Assembly (NCBI GenBank): GCA_963422705.1
Contig: OY730443.1
Coordinates: 3,348,001-3,412,000 of the forward strand
Direction of reading: 5' to 3'
DNA length: 64,000 bases
Origin: G963422705 sp963422705
GTDB lineage: Bacteria > Poribacteria > WGA-4E > WGA-3G
A model generated the notes under the pieces. That model did no database searches. It was not told where the DNA came from and was given only the letters and a program-made list of their open reading frames with translations. Of this stretch, positions 53,378-62,268 are shown piece by piece; the first letter of the stretch is position 1, and every line of letters begins with the position of its first letter. Position numbers and translations under genes: made by a program.

Positions 53378-54475
53378 CTACGTATCACACGCTAGAAACT
53401 TCAAACAGACAGGTGTCGGCACCGATATCACATCTCCGGTTGCAGTGAGGGCGCCAGTCTCCGTGTCAATCGCAAACGTGACGACTGTATCCGTCTGTTG
53501 ATTTGCGGCTAACAGGAACGTGCCCTCCGGATTCAACCCGAAATTCCTTGGGGTTTGCCCTTGTGTCGATTCACAACCGATATGGTTCAGAATCCCGTTT
53601 TCTTCATTAATGGTACAGATGGCGATGCTATCATGGCCACGATTCGAACCGTAGAGGAATTTCCCTGACGGATGTACATGCACATCCGCACAGTGGCTTG
53701 TACCTTCAAAATCATCCGGAAGCGTTGATATCGTCTGAATTTCAGTGAGCGCCCCGGCAGACGCATTGTAGCTAAACGCCGTGAAGGTTGAATCCAACTC
53801 GTTAATCACGTACGCGTAGTTGCCATTCGGATGGAAGTCGAAGTGACGTGGACCGGCGCCCGGATGCACGCGAACCCACGGTTGCGTGTTCGACGTGAGT
53901 TTACCGTTTTCCGAGTCTAATTGATAAATCAGGATTTTATCGAGCCCCAGGTCCGGGGAAAAGGCGTAGCGGTTGCCCCTATCAATCAGGATTGAGTGCG
54001 CATGTGGGCCCTCCTGACGTTGCCGGTTCACACTGCTGCCTTGGTGTTGAACAAAATCCGATGCCTCGCCGAGTCTCCCATCGATGCCTATCCGGAACAC
54101 TGTTACGCTTCCACCGCCGTAATTCGCCACTAGCAGGGATTTGCCCGTCGCATCGATGCTCAGATGACACGGCGCACCACCACCCGTCGCACGTTGGTTA
54201 AGATAACTGAGTTCACCAGTGTCTTTATGGATGTAAAATGCCGTGACAGCACCACTCGTTTTGCCCTCAAATTCGTTGAGTTCATTCACCGCGTAGAGGT
54301 AACGCCCGCTCGGATGAATCTCTAAAAATGACGGATTCTCAATCCCTGTTATCTTGCTCGAATATTCCAACGCGCCCGTTGAACCGGCGAAGCGATAGAC
54401 GTAAATCCCCTCGCTCTCACCATGGGTATACGTGCCAACATAAACGAAATAGTCTTGACTCTTTGCTTGTGCCAT
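53378..54475 (-). CDS. lactonase family protein (6-phosphogluconolactonase-like beta-propeller)
   Basis: 365 residues, a seven-bladed propeller of the lactonase (Pgl/YbhE-like) family. Repeated blades show the SGRYLYAVNELNEFEG, PHAHSILID and HPGAGPRHFDFHPNGNYAYVINE style motifs, with conserved Asp/His/Arg for the active site. It probably hydrolyses 6-phosphogluconolactone or a related sugar lactone. AGAAGGGAATTGACA lies before the ATG at 54475. The next gene on the same strand is a sulfatase, ending 40 bases upstream, so a shared transcript is possible. Cytoplasmic. Confidence 0.87.
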   Translation of the reverse strand: MAQAKSQDYFVYVGTYTHGESEGIYVYRFAGSTGALEYSSKITGIENPSFLEIHPSGRYLYAVNELNEFEGKTSGAVTAFYIHKDTGELSYLNQRATGGGAPCHLSIDATGKSLLVANYGGGSVTVFRIGIDGRLGEASDFVQHQGSSVNRQRQEGPHAHSILIDRGNRYAFSPDLGLDKILIYQLDSENGKLTSNTQPWVRVHPGAGPRHFDFHPNGNYAYVINELDSTFTAFSYNASAGALTEIQTISTLPDDFEGTSHCADVHVHPSGKFLYGSNRGHDSIAICTINEENGILNHIGCESTQGQTPRNFGLNPEGTFLLAANQQTDTVVTFAIDTETGALTATGDVISVPTPVCLKFLACDT

Positions 54476-54514
54476 TGTCAATTCCCTTCTGTAAATCTGA
54501 ATGTTAATTTTTGC

Positions 54515-56119
54515 TTATGAAACCTCAACGGTAACTGTTTTCTCATCGCTCTCCTTGTAGCCGATGCGAATCGCTTTCGCTCGTACAGTCGTTTTCCCTT
54601 GCGGAAAGCGCAATGGTTCAGTGTACAATTTCCATTGCCCATTTTCATTTTCCTCTGTCGTATAGGCAACGGACGCGCCTTGGGTAGCGGAGTGAAGTTG
54701 TAACAGCACCGGGGTATCCGATTCAACTGTCTCAAGTGCAACTTCAGTGCCGGGATTGGTGCCATGAATCGGAATAAAAATCGGGGCAGCTGTTTGCGGC
54801 TGGGTGCCATTCGGGTACCACTGTGCAACCATCTGCTCTTCCGGGATATTTCCCATGTCACCGTATTCGGCTTGCCAGGCTGTCAATGCGCCGCGCATCC
54901 GTTCAAGGACGCCTTGATGTTCGACATCATTAGCCAAGTTGTTAAGCTCATACCGGTCGTTTTTGACATCGTAGAGCTCCTCAGCGGGCCGAGGTGTGTC
55001 AAACATGACGCGTTGATGGCCCGACAAATTGTCCTCGGCGTAAAGCCGCCACATCTCCTGCATGATGGGGTGACGATTCCGATACGGAATCCAGGATAGA
55101 TACGGTTTTTCTGGATAGTAGTTCCGGATGTATTTATAACGTTTGTCGCGCACGGCACGCACCATATCGTAAGATTCGTCGTACCTGTCGCGGGTGGCGA
55201 AGATATACTCGCGCTCCTCTACTTGCTTACCTAGAAACGGCTGCCCTTGTAAATGTTGGGGTGCTTGCACGCCACATAACGACAATACCGTTGGCCCGAT
55301 GTCAATCAGGCTCACGAGCCTGTCACTGACTGTGTCGCCTTGCAATTCACCTGGCCATCGCACAATTAAAGGAATCCGAATACCGGCATCATATGTCCAC
55401 CGTTTTCCGCGCGGAAGCCCTTCACCGTGGTCACTCCAGAGGAAAACGATTGTATTTTCGGCGAGCCCATCTTCTTCAAGCTGAGCAAGCAATTCCCCAA
55501 CGCGCGTGTCGGCAGTCGCTAGGTTATCGTAATGACGAGCCAGGGCGGCGCGGGCCTTCGGGGTATCTGGAAGATACGGTGGTAACCGCACCTCGGCAGG
55601 ATTTGTGGTTAACTCCTGTTCTTCTCGCTCCCACATGCCACTTTCGTGGGTAACAGTTGGGTTGAAAACAGAAAAAAATGGTTGCTCCGGTTCACAATCT
55701 CGCCAATGCGCTGTGTTACTACAGTCATCCCACGCTGTTATCGGTGACGTGAACTGATAATCCGTCTTACTGTTATTTGTGCAATAATAACCGGCACCAC
55801 GAAGGTATTCGGTGAACGTTTTCACATAAGGCGGTAGCACCACGGAATAGGGTGTCGGCAGCTCCGGGGTATTCTGGTTGGTATGGGTGGTACGCATGTG
55901 ATGTGTACCGATAGCCGTCTGATACATGCCGGTAATGATTGCCGAACGGCTCGGCGCGCACACACCCGCCGTTGAAAACGCATTTGGGAACCGACAGCCA
56001 CCCGCCGCGAGCCTGTCAATGTGCGGCGTACGGGCAAGAGTATCCCCGTAGCAACCGAAACGTGGTGTCGTATCTTCTAAAGATATCCAAAGAATGTTTG
56101 GGCGTTCTGGTCTCTTCAT
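54515..56119 (-). CDS. sulfatase with C-terminal chitobiase/hexosaminidase-type domain
   Basis: 534 residues. PNILWISLEDTTPRFGCYGD is the metal-binding start, and VCAPSRSAIITG holds the CxPSR formylglycine site. HGEGLPRGKRWTYDAGIRIPLIVRWPG is the later conserved block. Residues from about 450 (APIFIPIHGTNPGTEVALETVESDTPVLLQL...) form a CHB_HEX_C-like beta domain, found in chitobiases and some sulfatases. Likely acts on sulfated polysaccharide or amino sugars; the substrate is not known. The frame is open further up, but MKRPERPN at 56119 is the natural start, with AAGG upstream. Confidence 0.88.
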   Translation of the reverse strand: MKRPERPNILWISLEDTTPRFGCYGDTLARTPHIDRLAAGGCRFPNAFSTAGVCAPSRSAIITGMYQTAIGTHHMRTTHTNQNTPELPTPYSVVLPPYVKTFTEYLRGAGYYCTNNSKTDYQFTSPITAWDDCSNTAHWRDCEPEQPFFSVFNPTVTHESGMWEREEQELTTNPAEVRLPPYLPDTPKARAALARHYDNLATADTRVGELLAQLEEDGLAENTIVFLWSDHGEGLPRGKRWTYDAGIRIPLIVRWPGELQGDTVSDRLVSLIDIGPTVLSLCGVQAPQHLQGQPFLGKQVEEREYIFATRDRYDESYDMVRAVRDKRYKYIRNYYPEKPYLSWIPYRNRHPIMQEMWRLYAEDNLSGHQRVMFDTPRPAEELYDVKNDRYELNNLANDVEHQGVLERMRGALTAWQAEYGDMGNIPEEQMVAQWYPNGTQPQTAAPIFIPIHGTNPGTEVALETVESDTPVLLQLHSATQGASVAYTTEENENGQWKLYTEPLRFPQGKTTVRAKAIRIGYKESDEKTVTVEVS

Positions 56120-56360
56120 AATTTTAAACCTTATCATGTGTTAATAATAAAATACTGAGATTGGCAATATCGTGGGGAGTTTTCAAGTACATAGTGAAAC
56201 ATACACGCCTCATTTACAAAATTTACCGCAGCTTTCGATTTAAGTCAACAGAATTGTGTATCAATAGCCGCCTCGCCTCATTGAGAATCTTGGCCCTGAG
56301 TTTCGTGCAACCGCACCTGAAAGGAAAATCCGAATTTGAAGGGACTCCCTTAACAATCCT

Positions 56361-56653
56361 AAGCCTTTAGGCTTCGGGTCCAACCCAGCTAACTCGTGCT
56401 GGCGTGAAAAAAAGCGTTGACCTTATCTAAAAAATGTGTGATATTATATTGTTGTGGGTGCGAGTAACATTCTGACAACGTATCAGGGTTTTATGACAAA
56501 CCCTGTAGTCGGGGCGGTGGTATCCCCCGCGGGTATCAGGTATCATCCTGAACTGTGTAGACTTGATAAGTGGTTACCGTTTTCGGGACTCAAATCAAGT
56601 CAGCCTTCCAAGAGAAGGTAAGAAGCACACGCCGAAGGCGTTGTGAGTATCAC
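56361..56653 (+). mobile_element. probable IS200/IS605-derived relic or miniature element
   Basis: A left-end-like hairpin AAGCC-TTTA-GGCTT lies at 56361-56374. The right end, CACACGCC-GAA-GGCGTTGTG at 56626-56645, has a bulged T on its 3' arm, like the right end of the tnpB element, and is followed by AGTATCAC (compare TGCTATCAC there). No tnpA or tnpB remains. The assignment rests on hairpin shape and the shared TATCAC end. Confidence 0.5.
56417..56447 (+). promoter_or_regulatory. putative promoter inside the IS605-type relic
   Basis: TTGACC at 56417-56422 and TATTAT at 56442-56447, spacer 19; a GATATT box gives a 17-base spacer. It points towards the DUF1156 gene. Confidence 0.4.
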
Positions 56654-56744
56654 AAAAAGTCCTTATATGATATGATGCCGAAACGGCAAGCAGAAAGATG
56701 CTGCCTTTTTTACATTTACGAAAAATCTCAAAGAATGGAGCCCC

Positions 56745-59416
56745 ATGAGCAACAACAAACGCCTCATTGAAGTCACCTTCCCCGTCGAAGAGGTTAGTGA
56801 ACAAGGACAACGGGATAAATATAAGAAGCAAATCACCGGCACTCATATCTGGTGGGCGCGCAGGCCACTAGGCCCATCACGCGCCACCGCATACGCCGCC
56901 CTTGTAGACAGCCCCCCCCCCTCCCCTTAACTGATGATAACAATTCGCTCATCCTAGAAAAACACAATTTCATCGCGGCACTCGCCACATGGGAAACCGC
57001 CCAGAAGCCAATGTCGATTAACGAGGCACGCGAATACATCCTCGAATCCCACGACGGAAAAACGCCTACGGTGCTGGACCCGTTTGGGGGAGGCGGCTCC
57101 ATTCCCTTAGAGGCACAACGCCTCGGATGTGAGACACACTCCTGTGACATCAACCCCGTCGCGATACTGATTCAGAAATGCACGCTGGAATACCCACAAA
57201 AGTACGGACACAAATTGAGAGATGATGTGAAAAAATTTATCGACGGGGTGATTGAACAGGCGACATCCGAATTGGCACCGTTCTATCCACCGGAAACCGG
57301 AAGTCCCGTCTGCGCCAGAGACGTCGCAGACTGTTCCACTCCCTACGCCTATATCTGGGCGCGGACGTTGCCGTGTCAAAATCTGGGATGCGGCGTCACT
57401 GTTCCATTAATGAAAGACTTTTGGCTTTCGAAAAAGAGGAACATCGCGCTTTTTCCGTTCGAGGAAGATGGACACATCGCCTTCCGTATCGTCGGAACTG
57501 CGTATGAACCGATGCCACCCGGTTTTAATCCAGCGAACGGTACCATTGCGCGGGCTATCGTCAAGTGCCCGCTCTGTCAAAGCGCCTTTCCGGCAAAAGA
57601 CACACGACGCCTCTTTCAAAACGGCGCCGCAGGCGAACGGATGATTGCCGTGGTGACGGAACATCCGGACGTGAAAGGGAAACGATACCGCATCGCCACG
57701 GACGACGATGTCACAATTTTCAAGCACGCACAAAAACGGCTGGCTGAAACGTGTGAAAGGGTGGCTGGCGACTGGGGACTTTCTCCAGTGCCAGACGAAT
57801 CCATGCCCAAAATCAGAGGCGGTGCTGCAGGGAACAGGGTTGCAAAATATCACTTTAACACGTATGGCGAGCTCTTCAACGCCCGTCAACAACTGGCGCT
57901 CATCACTTTCACGGAGAAGCTCCGGGCTGTGCATACGGAGATGTGTGCGCAAACGCAGGTTGACAAAGATTACGCCGCCGCCGTCACAACAATCGCAGCA
58001 CTCTGGTTAGATAGAATCGTAGAGAACTGCTCAAACCTTTGTCCGTGGCATCGCGGAAATGAATCCGTCGAGCGTTTGTTTGCGCTACAAAGACTCTCCA
58101 TGGCGTGGGATTATGGGGAAGCGAATCCGTTGCGTATCGCCACGAATCGACTCAAAACCGTTTTAAAACCGATGGAACACCTCACGGGAATGGACGCGAA
58201 ACCCGTTGCCATAAAAAACGCCTCTGCCACGGCGCTGCCTTACTCCGACGCCTCTTTCGACGCCGTCATAACGGACCCGCCGTATTACGACAACATCGCT
58301 TATTCATACCTCTCGGATTTTTTTTATGTCTGGCTCAAACGCAGTGTCGGGCACCTCCATCCAGCGCTTTTCGAGACGGCGCTGACGCCCAAAGCCGGCG
58401 AAATCGTGGCGTATAGTCACAGGGAAGGGGGCGCAAAAGCCGGCAAACGCTTCTTTGAAGCTGAGCTGTCGAAAGCGTTTGCTGAGATGTATCGCGTGTT
58501 AAAACCGGGCGGGATTGCCGTCATCGTCTATGCCCACAAATCGACGGCCGGATGGGAGACGTTGATTAACGCCTTGCTGGATTCCGGACTGGTAATCACC
58601 GCTGCCTGGCCGATTGAGACGGAGACTAAATCTCGCCTTCTGGCGAGAGATTCCGCGGCGCTGGCGTCGAGTATCTACATGGTAGCCCGAAAAAGCGAAC
58701 GTGAGTCTTTTGGGTTCTATAGCGATGTAAAAGAAGAACTTTCTTCTCACCTGTCCCTTAAATTGTTCACACTCTGGGATTACGGCATCTCGGGTGCAGA
58801 GCTATTCATCGCGGCGATAGGGAGTGGGCTGGAGGTGTTTGGCAAATACGAGGAGATTCTCGACAACGATGACACCATAATTCGCGCCGATAGGATGATA
58901 GCCGATATCCGTGAAGTCCTTGAACGGTTGGATAGCGCGTCGGACGCGGGTGTGGAAAGCACAAAAATGACGCGATTCTATCTGCGGTGGCGCCGCGAAC
59001 ACGGGCTGGCGTCCGTTCCGTTCGATATCGCGCAAAAACTCGCCCTCTCTCTTGGGCTGGAGTTAGCCGATGAATGGGGTGAAGGGAGTTTTATCCACCA
59101 TGAGAGAGCATTGGTGCGGGTGCTGGGGCCGCAGGAGCGGCGCTATCCGGATGCCCCCGCCAGTGACAAACTGAGTGATGAATTGATAGATGTGCTGCAT
59201 CACGTGTTACACTTATGGCGCCACAACCAACGCCCTGCGATGATACAGCGTCTCGCGCGTGGGCGTGTCGGCTTACAGGAGCTGATATGGCATGTCGCCC
59301 AGACGGTGAGTGTGACGCTGCCGCTCGATAGTGAGGAGCGGATGTGGTGTGAGGGGTGGTTTGCGGACAGGCGCAGCATTGAACGCGAGGTGCGGGCAGC
59401 CGTCCACTCGCAATAA
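56745..59416 (+). pseudogene. DUF1156 adenine-specific DNA methyltransferase, frame broken in a C-run
   Basis: The N-terminal part (RLIEVTFPVEEV, then THIWWARRPLGPSRATAYAALV) is the DUF1156 domain. The frame ends at 56930, after ten C. The remaining family continues in the other frame from there: FIAALATWE, motif I DPFGGGGSIPLEAQRLG and motif IV VITDPPYYDNIAYSYLSDFFYVWLKR, ending at 59416. One extra C (or two fewer) would give a single protein of about 890 residues, normal for the family. DUF1156 methyltransferases often occur in phage-defence loci. GGAG precedes the ATG at 56745. No restriction partner is adjacent. Confidence 0.85.
56912..56921 (+). repeat. C10 homopolymer within the methyltransferase gene
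   Basis: Ten consecutive C, followed by TCCCC. It lies at the exact junction of the two reading frames. Homopolymers of this length in restriction-modification genes are classic slipped-strand phase-variation tracts, and also a classic site for sequencing errors. Confidence 0.9.
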
Positions 59417-59510
59417 CTTAGGAAAGACTTATCCGCAATTCTATATGCTTTATGCCTATGCTTAGCTCCGGATTCCATCAGTTGCTTCTGCAGGTTTTCT
59501 AAAGAGGCAT

Positions 59511-60341
59511 CTATGATATTGCATTCCAGCATCCTTCTGTATATGCTTCACGCTGGAACAATTTCAGACGTTCAGGCATTGCCTGTTCCATCCATTCTGC
59601 GGGTATTTCCTGCGTGTATCGGTGCGGCGGTCCAACTTCCTTAAAGATGTCAATCGTGAAGATGCGATAGGGCTGTGGTGAGTCAATCGGCTTTGCCTCC
59701 ACACTGTGGAAGATGCGGGCGTCGATATAAACCATGCTTCCCGGAGGCAGTTCGAGCCGTTTTTCTTTTAATTGGCGTTCTGCTTCTTGGTCCAACTCCC
59801 CTGCGAGCATCCGTTCGGGTGTTGCTTCTTTTGTAGGTGCAACTTTGTGGCTGCCTGGTATAACTTTGAGATTTCTGTCTCCGCGTGTAAAGCCGTTAGG
59901 GTAGTATAGAATCTGTATGTAGTACCTATCGCGTTCAGCGATATTGACGGGATTCTCATGCTTCCAGTGATGATGGTCCTGGTGATACGGAATTGGCCCG
60001 CTGCCGCGGGGCGCGATGTTGAGCGCGGAATGACAAAAGTGGTAATGGTTTCCGATAGTGTCGCGGAGGAGTGCGGTAATGAACGAGTCATCGATGAGTC
60101 TATCACTGTATTGACGTCGTTCGTTCCAGGGGCGAATGAAATAGGGGCGTGGTGGTTCGGGTGTGCGTTGTAACTGCTGAATGTATTCGCGCGTTGGTTC
60201 AAAATGGTGCGTGATTTCGTCAATTAAACCCTTCCTTGCCTCGTCGGTAAAAACGTCTGGGTAAGCGATGTAGCCGTCGTTATGGAAGGCATCGATATCC
60301 TCTTTTGAAGGGCGGGATAAACGGAAGAGTGAATTTGCCAT
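59511..60341 (-). CDS. phytanoyl-CoA dioxygenase family protein (PhyH-like)
   Basis: 276 residues. The Fe(II) ligands are in PYHQDHHHW (HxD) and RIFHSVEAKP (His). A 2OG-binding Arg follows in PYRIFTIDIF. The C-terminus differs from the other family member in the window (45364-46104), so they are not recent duplicates. It hydroxylates an unknown substrate. AAGGAG 8 bases before the ATG supports the start. It is a separate minus-strand gene between the DUF1156 gene and a sulfatase gene. Confidence 0.87.
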   Translation of the reverse strand: MANSLFRLSRPSKEDIDAFHNDGYIAYPDVFTDEARKGLIDEITHHFEPTREYIQQLQRTPEPPRPYFIRPWNERRQYSDRLIDDSFITALLRDTIGNHYHFCHSALNIAPRGSGPIPYHQDHHHWKHENPVNIAERDRYYIQILYYPNGFTRGDRNLKVIPGSHKVAPTKEATPERMLAGELDQEAERQLKEKRLELPPGSMVYIDARIFHSVEAKPIDSPQPYRIFTIDIFKEVGPPHRYTQEIPAEWMEQAMPERLKLFQREAYTEGCWNAIS

Positions 60342-60433
60342 AGTTCTGGCTCCTTATGCTGTTCGCTAGATTGGGTTTGATTGTCGCCGTACTTCACTAT
60401 CTGCTCTTATTATAGTCAGCAGATTTCTAGCCT

Positions 60434-61906
60434 TCAGTTCCTACTATGTCCTTGTTGCTTATACTTTTCCAGCAACATCTGCAAGCGTTGAACGATTTCG
60501 GGATGTTCTTCCCATAGGTTATTCGTTTCGCCCGGTTCGTTGTAAATATTGTACAGCTGTCCGGGCGTCCCGTGTTTTGGCGCTCCATCCCGTGGTGGCG
60601 GCCATCCGCCTGAACCGTTCGTCCCGAGAATCAATTTCCATTCGTTATGTCGAATGGAAAAAACGCCGGTGCTGGAGTGATGGACGATAGTCTCTCGGAG
60701 TGGGTGTATTTTTTCGGTTCCTAACAGTGCAGGTAGGATGTTGCAACTATCCTGTCCGGCGTCGTCTGGAACGTCAGTTCCGACAATCTCTGCGCACGTA
60801 GCCATCAAATCGGTGAGGCATGTTAATGCGTGAGTGGTTGTATTGGGTTGTATGACACCGGGCCACCGTGCGATTAAGGGTTCTCGATGTCCTCCTTCCC
60901 AGATGTGTGCCTTGTACCCGCGCCAATCACCACACGATTTATGTTGGTAGAGATGATACGGCATTGGGCTGTTATCGCCTTGAATTCTGTCGCCGGGGAG
61001 TGCCCCGTTATCACTAGTTACGAAGATAAGAGTTTGCTGGGTTTTTCCGGTGCGTTCTAATGCTGCCATGACGTTCCCCACCATCCAATCGACGAGCCAT
61101 ACCAAATCCCCGCGGGGCCCGGCGCTGCTTTTTCCGCGTGCGAATTCTGGTACGACAGTCTCGGTGCAAGGTTCGTGCGGTGCGGAGGGGTTTAGATATA
61201 GAAAGAAGGGCTCTGCCGCCTTTTCTTGTTTCTCAATATATTCAACCGCCTTTTGTGCGATTCTTACATCTGCGTCTTTATGCTTCCAGGTGGGTGCTGT
61301 CATACCAGGACGACTTGTAAACTCCGGAATTTCGCGATAGTAGCTTGGGATTTCGACAAAAGTATCATTTTCAATGAACGCGTAAGGTGGCTGACACGTT
61401 GGGCATCCGGCGTTGCCGTAGAAATAGTCAAAGCCGAGTTCAACGGGGCCACCGTTCAATGGCGCGTTGAAGTCGATATGTTCCTCCAACTCTCGGCCTG
61501 CGTTTTGCCAGGGTAGTGGCGCATTGAAGTCGAAATCGTAGCCGGGTACTGTCGCAAACCCGAGCCCGAGGTGCCACTTGCCAATGCATGCGGTGTTGTA
61601 TCCTGCATTTTTTAATAAGCGTGCGACTGTCAACCGTTCAGGTTCGATTAAAGGGGGTTCATACCCGTAAAGGACGCCGTGCTTAAGACGGCTCCGCCAG
61701 CAATATCTACCGGTCAAAACGCCGTATCGCGTCGGTGTGCAGACTGCAGATGGGGAGTGTGCATCGGTAAAACGGATGCCTTCCGTCGCGAGTTTGTCGA
61801 TATTGGGAGTTGGGATTTCTGAGTCTGGATTGTAGCATCCGACATCCCCGTACCCCATATCGTCTGCCATAATAAAGATGATGTTTGGTAATGATTGTTT
61901 ATCCAT
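60434..61906 (-). CDS. sulfatase
   Basis: 490 residues. LPNIIFIMADDMGYGDVGCYN is the metal-binding start. VCTPTRYGVLTGRY carries the formylglycine site as CTPTR, the accepted C-x-[PS]-x-R type. GKWHLGLGF and FVTSDNGALPGDRI are the later conserved blocks. No signal peptide is seen. The start ATG at 61906 is 8 bases after GGGAG, and that GGGAG belongs to the terminal hairpin of a miniature IS605-type element directly upstream. The substrate is unknown. Confidence 0.9.
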   Translation of the reverse strand: MDKQSLPNIIFIMADDMGYGDVGCYNPDSEIPTPNIDKLATEGIRFTDAHSPSAVCTPTRYGVLTGRYCWRSRLKHGVLYGYEPPLIEPERLTVARLLKNAGYNTACIGKWHLGLGFATVPGYDFDFNAPLPWQNAGRELEEHIDFNAPLNGGPVELGFDYFYGNAGCPTCQPPYAFIENDTFVEIPSYYREIPEFTSRPGMTAPTWKHKDADVRIAQKAVEYIEKQEKAAEPFFLYLNPSAPHEPCTETVVPEFARGKSSAGPRGDLVWLVDWMVGNVMAALERTGKTQQTLIFVTSDNGALPGDRIQGDNSPMPYHLYQHKSCGDWRGYKAHIWEGGHREPLIARWPGVIQPNTTTHALTCLTDLMATCAEIVGTDVPDDAGQDSCNILPALLGTEKIHPLRETIVHHSSTGVFSIRHNEWKLILGTNGSGGWPPPRDGAPKHGTPGQLYNIYNEPGETNNLWEEHPEIVQRLQMLLEKYKQQGHSRN

Positions 61907-61910
61907 CTGA

Positions 61911-61976
61911 CATACTCCCACGCCTAAGGCATGGGATTCTTTTGTTCCTTATCCCACCCTAAAGGATTGGGTTTTG
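61911..61976 (-). mobile_element. miniature IS200/IS605-like element (two end hairpins, no gene)
   Basis: On the minus strand CAAAACCCAATCC-TTTA-GGGTGGG (imperfect hairpin, plus 61953-61971) resembles the left end of the tnpB element, which also starts CAAAACCC and has TTTA in the loop. It is followed by CCCATGCC-TTA-GGCGTGGG (plus 61917-61935) and AGTATGTCA, a right-end-like hairpin. Only about 18 bases separate them. It ends a few bases before the sulfatase ATG. Confidence 0.55.
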
Positions 61977-62268
61977 TAGCGGAAGATTAGATAAGAAATA
62001 CCGGATGTGAGTTGTGCTTAGTTAATAAACGTTATTATGCAAATTCTTACGTTCTCGCCGTAGCGTACTTCCGGGATTTAGATTATCAGCGATTAATATA
62101 GAGGCTGTCGCCGCGAAAAATACGTAAAATTTGCGGTGTTCGAATCTTCAGCTTAAAGGCGGTAGTACCCGTTTCGCCTGCTTCCTATTTCCGCTTTTAA
62201 CCGAATTTGTCGTGTTTCTTCGAGGTGCCTGCTATCACAGATTTTTGGTTTTTGTAGGGATTCAAAAA
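61977..62268. other. intergenic region between the Gfo/Idh/MocA and sulfatase genes
   Basis: About 290 bases. No gene, terminator or clear promoter is recognised. Confidence 0.5.

Larger units (their letters stand above)
56138..56744. other. intergenic region with an IS605-type relic upstream of the DUF1156 gene
   Basis: About 600 bases without a recognised gene. The first 220 bases show nothing. From 56361 a pair of terminal hairpins encloses about 290 bases that may derive from an IS200/IS605 element. A small open frame of 44 codons (ATG 56493 to TAA near 56620) lies inside it, with unknown meaning. The last 80 bases carry GGAG before the next gene's ATG. Confidence 0.5.

Noticed and set aside
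56745..59416. Complete multi-gene phage-defence island around the DUF1156 methyltransferase
   Set aside because: Neighbours are a sulfatase, a relic element and a dioxygenase; no nuclease, helicase or DUF499-type gene is present in this window.
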